Assembly (NCBI GenBank): GCA_015056655.1
Contig: SVFV01000010.1
Span: 1-64,000 of the forward strand
Direction: 5' to 3'
DNA: 64,000 nucleotides
Origin: Butyrivibrio sp.
Lineage (GTDB): Bacteria; Bacillota; Clostridia; Lachnospirales; Lachnospiraceae
The first letter of the stretch is position 1, and the number at the start of each line of letters is the position of its first letter. The notes under the pieces were generated by a model. That model was given only the letters and a program-made list of their open reading frames with translations, was not told the origin of the DNA and ran no database searches. The position numbers and the translations under genes were made by a program. This document shows positions 59,423 through 64,000 of this stretch, in pieces.

Positions 59423-61363
59423 ATGCAATTTTTTAAAGGCGAACTCAAACTGGGAGATTTGTATTATCGCGATAAAGAAGTGGTTTGCCAATCGGCTCGT
59501 AAGCTTAATTCAGAGTATTGGTCAAGAAAATTATTTTGGGGACTACATGTTGTTGTATCAAGAGTTACTTTGGGAATGGTGACATTTCTTGTTATGTCTG
59601 AGACTCAGGACGTAGATAATGAAGAAATAGACTCTATATGTCGGGAATATGCCACTGACCTTGCCAAACAATCTGATGTTTCCAAGGTTGACTGCTATAA
59701 AGATAAAATTCTTGTTTCTGAAATTACTTTATATACATTTTTTGATCTCCTTAAAGAAGAATGGTTGGAGAAAATGTATGAAGATAAGGATGAAATATAT
59801 GATCTTCTACACATTAGCGGCTCAAAATATGTGTGCAAAGAAGAGTTGATAGCTTCGACAATCAAAGAGAGGAAAAGCACTAGAAGTTATATACCAAAGG
59901 ATGAATTAGTAAGGATAAGAAATAGCAGGATACAGCAGGGTATTGTGGCATATTCACCTGTTCATTACATAGTAGTAGAAAGTAATGATACTATAGCCGA
60001 GCAAATTGAGGATGAAATAATATATGAATTACGAAAGGCCGGAAGAATAACAAGCAGACGACTTATTAAGCTTACTGATTCAGAAATGATAAATCTGGAA
60101 AGGCACAGATACAAAATACAAAACCTTAATAATCTTGATGGTGGAACTGTTATTGTTTCAATGAATCACTGTGATTTTGAGGACGCAGTTAAACTTACTA
60201 AAGCAGTCTATTCTGAAGAAAATCATTATCTTTCAAAATATGAGGTTATTTTTCATGTTTCAGAGAATGACCAGAAGCTTTTGAATGCTATAGAGGATAC
60301 ATGTAAGCTTTGGCCATTTATTCATATCAGAAATAAGCGTTTAAATAAGAAAACAGCTATAAAGCAACTTGAAGAGATTGCTACAGCAAATAATGTGATA
60401 GTTACTCAGGAAGATTGTCTTAAGGTTTTAAAGGATCAAAAGAATTATTCCTTTGATGAAGTTAATGAGATGTTCAGAAAATGGTTTCTTACAGATTATA
60501 CAATCAGTAAGTATCACCCACAGTATCGTAAAAAAATAGAAGAATATTACGGTGAAAAAGAAAAAGATACAGATGCTTTAAAAGAATTAGAAAATCTTGT
60601 TGGGCTGCGAGATGTAAAAGAGCTGTGTGTGAAAATCATAAAATTCTATGAACTGCAAGCGTTGAGAAGAAATGAGCTTTCTGATTCAGAGGGGATAGGA
60701 ATGCATATGATTTTTACTGGTAATCCGGGAACAGCTAAGACAACCGTGGCAAGGCTTATGGCAAAGATATTTAAGCAGAAAGGGATTCTCTCAAAAGGTG
60801 AGTTGATTGAGGTTGGACGACAGGATCTGGTTGGCAAATATGTAGGGTGGACAGCAAAAATAGTTAAAGAATACTTCGATAGGGCAAAGGGTAGTGTGTT
60901 GTTTATCGATGAAGCCTATTCTTTATTGGATGGTGATAAAAACAGTTTTGGAACGGAAGCGATTAATACTATTGTTCAGGAGATGGAAAACAGAAGAGAC
61001 GATGTTGTTGTAATATTTGCCGGATATAAAAAAGAGATGAATGAATTTGTTTCAGCTAATAGTGGCTTGAAGAGCAGGATATCTTTCTTCGTTGATTTTC
61101 CTGACTATTCTGGGGCAGAACTATATGAAATCCTTAATATCTTTGCCAAAAAGAATCATTTTGAATTGAATTCGGATGTTCATGATGCGTTTATGAAGAC
61201 AATTGAAATGCAGGATACTGTGAATGGAAATGGAAGACTAGTAAGAAATGAGTTTGAAAAGGCAAGACTACGACAGGCGAATCGCTTGTTACAAACGTCA
61301 AAGAAACCCAAAAGAGAGGATTTATTTAAACTTGTTGGAGCTGATTTTGGAGGTGCGTCATGA
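59423..61363 (+). CDS. AAA+ ATPase of CbxX/CfxQ (SpoVK-like) type with a long N-terminal region
   Basis: MHMIFTGNPGTAKTTVARLMAKIF (Walker A), GSVLFIDEAYSLL (Walker B), VVIFAGYKKEMNEF, GLKSRISFFVDFPDY; RBS ggagg. Confidence 0.9.
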   Translation: MQFFKGELKLGDLYYRDKEVVCQSARKLNSEYWSRKLFWGLHVVVSRVTLGMVTFLVMSETQDVDNEEIDSICREYATDLAKQSDVSKVDCYKDKILVSEITLYTFFDLLKEEWLEKMYEDKDEIYDLLHISGSKYVCKEELIASTIKERKSTRSYIPKDELVRIRNSRIQQGIVAYSPVHYIVVESNDTIAEQIEDEIIYELRKAGRITSRRLIKLTDSEMINLERHRYKIQNLNNLDGGTVIVSMNHCDFEDAVKLTKAVYSEENHYLSKYEVIFHVSENDQKLLNAIEDTCKLWPFIHIRNKRLNKKTAIKQLEEIATANNVIVTQEDCLKVLKDQKNYSFDEVNEMFRKWFLTDYTISKYHPQYRKKIEEYYGEKEKDTDALKELENLVGLRDVKELCVKIIKFYELQALRRNELSDSEGIGMHMIFTGNPGTAKTTVARLMAKIFKQKGILSKGELIEVGRQDLVGKYVGWTAKIVKEYFDRAKGSVLFIDEAYSLLDGDKNSFGTEAINTIVQEMENRRDDVVVIFAGYKKEMNEFVSANSGLKSRISFFVDFPDYSGAELYEILNIFAKKNHFELNSDVHDAFMKTIEMQDTVNGNGRLVRNEFEKARLRQANRLLQTSKKPKREDLFKLVGADFGGAS

Positions 61364-62349
61364 TATATGTCGATTTTAGAACGGAAGTGGTAGAAAAACT
61401 GAGCAAAAAATTTCAAAATAGCGGATGGGTTATAAAACTCTATAAAGAAGGCTATACGGCAAACAATAAGCAGGAACTCGATTTTATACAGCAGACAAAC
61501 ATAAAATACTTCGGACATAGTAAGGATATTCTTGAGGGAGATTTTATTAAAATGTCAAAAGCCTGTGTCGGGGGTGGGACTTCAGTGTGTAGATTTGAGG
61601 TGAAGTATCTCTTTGATGAATATAATAGAGAAGGTTGGGAGAGGGTTTTTAAAATTGCAGATATGAACCTTAGAAGCACAGATAATGCAAAAGATTCGAT
61701 TGGAAATATCGCTAAATATGATGAAATTAACAATATACTTATCGCAAGACCATTGAACTATGAAAAGAATAAAGAGGCTTTAAAAGGACACATATTTCGT
61801 AGGGTAGGAGACTTTGCAATAGTGCTCTATATTCGTATATCTGATAATAAAGAAAACTTGATTTCGTGCAAGGTGCCAAGGACTGATTTTGAAGCTTGGA
61901 ATATAAGCGAAGATCAGGCAATAGATCGAGCTCTGGAAAACTCAAGTATGATGTATCCTGCGGAGATTTATAAAACAAGTGGACAAATAATTGAAGATGC
62001 ACTTTTCAACATTGTAACGCCATTTGACATTGACAAAGATTCGGTTGGCGAGATGACTACACTTACATGTACATGTTTTGGACAAAGGAATGGTGCGGTG
62101 GTGATATTCTATCCGGGAATAATGGAAAAATTTTACAAAGCATTTGGAAATGAAGAGTACTATGTAGTATTTACTGCTACAACAGAGTTCCACCTTCACC
62201 GCTGCAGTGAGTTTGCCCCTGAACAGTTACTTGAAACACTTTTGGATTGCAATGAGCGATTTCCGGAAGACACATTAAGTAATATGATTTTCAGATATAG
62301 TAGTGATAAGAAAGAACTGTTGCCTGTTAGCTTATGTGAGGAAAAATAG
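61360..62349 (+). CDS. DUF5688-like protein
   Basis: LTCTCFGQRNGAVVIFYPGIMEKFYKAFGNEEYYVVFTATTEFHLHR and ETLLDCNERFPEDTLSNMIFRY resemble Lachnospiraceae DUF5688; ATGA overlap with the AAA gene. Confidence 0.6.
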   Translation: MIYVDFRTEVVEKLSKKFQNSGWVIKLYKEGYTANNKQELDFIQQTNIKYFGHSKDILEGDFIKMSKACVGGGTSVCRFEVKYLFDEYNREGWERVFKIADMNLRSTDNAKDSIGNIAKYDEINNILIARPLNYEKNKEALKGHIFRRVGDFAIVLYIRISDNKENLISCKVPRTDFEAWNISEDQAIDRALENSSMMYPAEIYKTSGQIIEDALFNIVTPFDIDKDSVGEMTTLTCTCFGQRNGAVVIFYPGIMEKFYKAFGNEEYYVVFTATTEFHLHRCSEFAPEQLLETLLDCNERFPEDTLSNMIFRYSSDKKELLPVSLCEEK

Positions 62350-62356
62350 ACAATGG

Positions 62357-62587
62357 ATTGCGGATGCACTTGATGAATCAAAAGAAACTATTCGAAAAAT
62401 TGTAAAGATATCAGAGAAATTTGCACCAGAATATGATGTCAAAAAGATAGCTGATTCACTTTTGGGAAAATATGAAAAAGATGACTGAAATATTGTAACA
62501 AAAAAATTTTTTTACACAGTATAATGGAAAAATAATATCATTGAAAAACAGTCCTCAGGCGTAGGTTTAAGACTATGACTGGGGATT
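62357..62587 (+). repeat. Direct repeat, copy B: truncated Rpn-like 3' end
   Basis: Encodes IADALDESKETIRKIVKISEKFAPEYDVKKIADSLLGKYEKDD, matching the C-terminus of 57769..58743. Confidence 0.9.
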
Positions 62588-62774
62588 TGCTTTTATATGC
62601 GTAGTGAGAACGAATATTAAGTTTGGGTTGAAATTATAAAATTTTTATAAACTGTGAAATAAAAGACGATAAAATGACAATTCCCTATTGTAAACAGGGA
62701 TTTGTCGCGTTAGAATCAAAATTGTCACGTAAACTTATTTCTAGTGTTTCTTAAATGAGACGGAGGTATATTTA

Positions 62775-64000
62775 ATGAGAAGATTATCGAAATTAGGGGC
62801 AGGAGCGCTCGCTCTTATGCTTTCAGCAACTCTGGTGTTCCCTATAACTGCAAGTGCAGCACAGTATAGTGATTGGCATTCTGCTGCAAGTAATGTTATT
62901 GATAGTAATACCAAGACCTATCGTTTTACTGGTACATCTTTGAAGGTTGTAGTATCAGAATATGATGATGAAGATACTGTGAATGAAAGGACAGAATCTG
63001 TTGCTCGACTTGCAGCTTGGAATCAGGCTGTTAATCAGGGCGTAGTTAAGGCTGGAACATTTGCAAAATATGATGTAGATGTATATGCATACGATGCTAC
63101 TAATAAAAAATGGGTAGATAATTATTTCCTTTATGCAGACGAGGCTGGATGGAGCTGCAACGAGGATAGTGACAGAGCTGCTGATGGATCTTATACATAT
63201 AATCTTGCTATCTATCAGACTACTTATAAGAACAATATTACAGGTGAAACCTCTGCTAAGGAAAGCGACCTTACAGGTGTAGATCTTGTATCTGTTAATT
63301 CTATTCCCAAGAAGACTTCAGTTTATACTGGTGCATATAAGGATATTACTTTGAATCTTCGTTGTGGAAATGTCAAGATTCAGAAGATTAAATCATCCAA
63401 CAAGAAGGTGATTCAGGCAAGAGCAATCAGTAACTATACATATAAGACTACTTCTAATAGAGCTCTTTCAAAGGATCAGGCTGGATACTATTATGAAATC
63501 TCAGGTGAGAAGTTCTATGTTCCTGAGGGTACAAAGATAAATAACTCATACGCAACTGTTACACTTAGAGTATTTGGTAAGAAGGCTGGTAAGGCGGTTG
63601 TTAGTTTTGATATCGTAGATGTTAATGGCGCTAAGACAGGTTCTGCAAAGATTACTGTTGTATCTAGTAAGACAAAGCCTATTGCAAGCATTACATTTGG
63701 CGGAAAGTCACTTGATCAGGGTGATGTAATTGGCTCATCAAATACAAAGTATATTTACAATAAGCAGGATATTAACGCAGTCAGTGCTTACACAACAGCA
63801 AAGAGCGGAAAACTTAAGGTTACTCCTAGTGATGGCTATAAGCTTGTTCGTATTCAGGTTGGTAATCTTGAAAAGTATAAGTATGATAGTGCCAATGATC
63901 CAAGCTATGCTTCTTCAAATTATAGTACCACTGGAAAAACACATGCTTCATCAAAAGTAATTGAGACTACAGAAAGTCATCCTGTAGATTTAAATAATGA
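62775..64000 (+). CDS. Secreted/cell-surface protein, truncated by window end
   Basis: RBS ggaggt; signal peptide MRRLSKLGAGALALMLSATLVFPITASAA; frame open to 64000. Confidence 0.82.
   Translation, partial: MRRLSKLGAGALALMLSATLVFPITASAAQYSDWHSAASNVIDSNTKTYRFTGTSLKVVVSEYDDEDTVNERTESVARLAAWNQAVNQGVVKAGTFAKYDVDVYAYDATNKKWVDNYFLYADEAGWSCNEDSDRAADGSYTYNLAIYQTTYKNNITGETSAKESDLTGVDLVSVNSIPKKTSVYTGAYKDITLNLRCGNVKIQKIKSSNKKVIQARAISNYTYKTTSNRALSKDQAGYYYEISGEKFYVPEGTKINNSYATVTLRVFGKKAGKAVVSFDIVDVNGAKTGSAKITVVSSKTKPIASITFGGKSLDQGDVIGSSNTKYIYNKQDINAVSAYTTAKSGKLKVTPSDGYKLVRIQVGNLEKYKYDSANDPSYASSNYSTTGKTHASSKVIETTESHPVDLNN

Noticed and set aside
58840-62600. CRISPR array or tRNA-flanked integrative element
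   Set aside because: No short regularly spaced repeats, no tRNA, integrase or att-like site seen; flanks are duplicated Rpn-gene 3' ends instead.

Overview
The window looks like a Lachnospiraceae/Butyrivibrio-type Firmicute chromosome segment. It is mostly housekeeping genes: trigger factor, a SEC-C protein, ThrRS, TrkAH, AddAB, AsnA, ValRS, FolC, AICAR transformylase plus a PurO-like IMP cyclohydrolase, ThiT, a MATE transporter and the GGGtGRT pair. It also carries several secreted, envelope and carbohydrate genes: GH13, GH29, an esterase, two MBOAT/SGNH modules, an L,D-transpeptidase and a D,D-carboxypeptidase. Two cis-regulatory RNAs are recognisable by motif: a ZTP/pfl riboswitch upstream of the purO-like gene and a TPP riboswitch upstream of thiT. 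The most unusual parts are: (1) a compact XRE regulator / CbxX-CfxQ-type AAA ATPase / DUF5688-like cassette (about 58.9-62.35 kb), sandwiched between an intact Rpn/PD-(D/E)XK-like gene and a ~230-bp near-identical copy of that gene's 3' end; (2) two related long imperfect-hairpin elements (720-865 and 18334-18471) with conserved internal-loop sequence but different, compensating tip stems; (3) an AT-rich 430-bp gap before valS with a perfect DnaA box and repeated GTTTACATA inverted/direct repeats; (4) a terminator-shaped hairpin that contains the Shine-Dalgarno of a nuclease-helicase gene; and (5) a TraX-like gene whose best start is a non-canonical ACG codon. All product calls come from reading the translations by eye. 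No searches were run.
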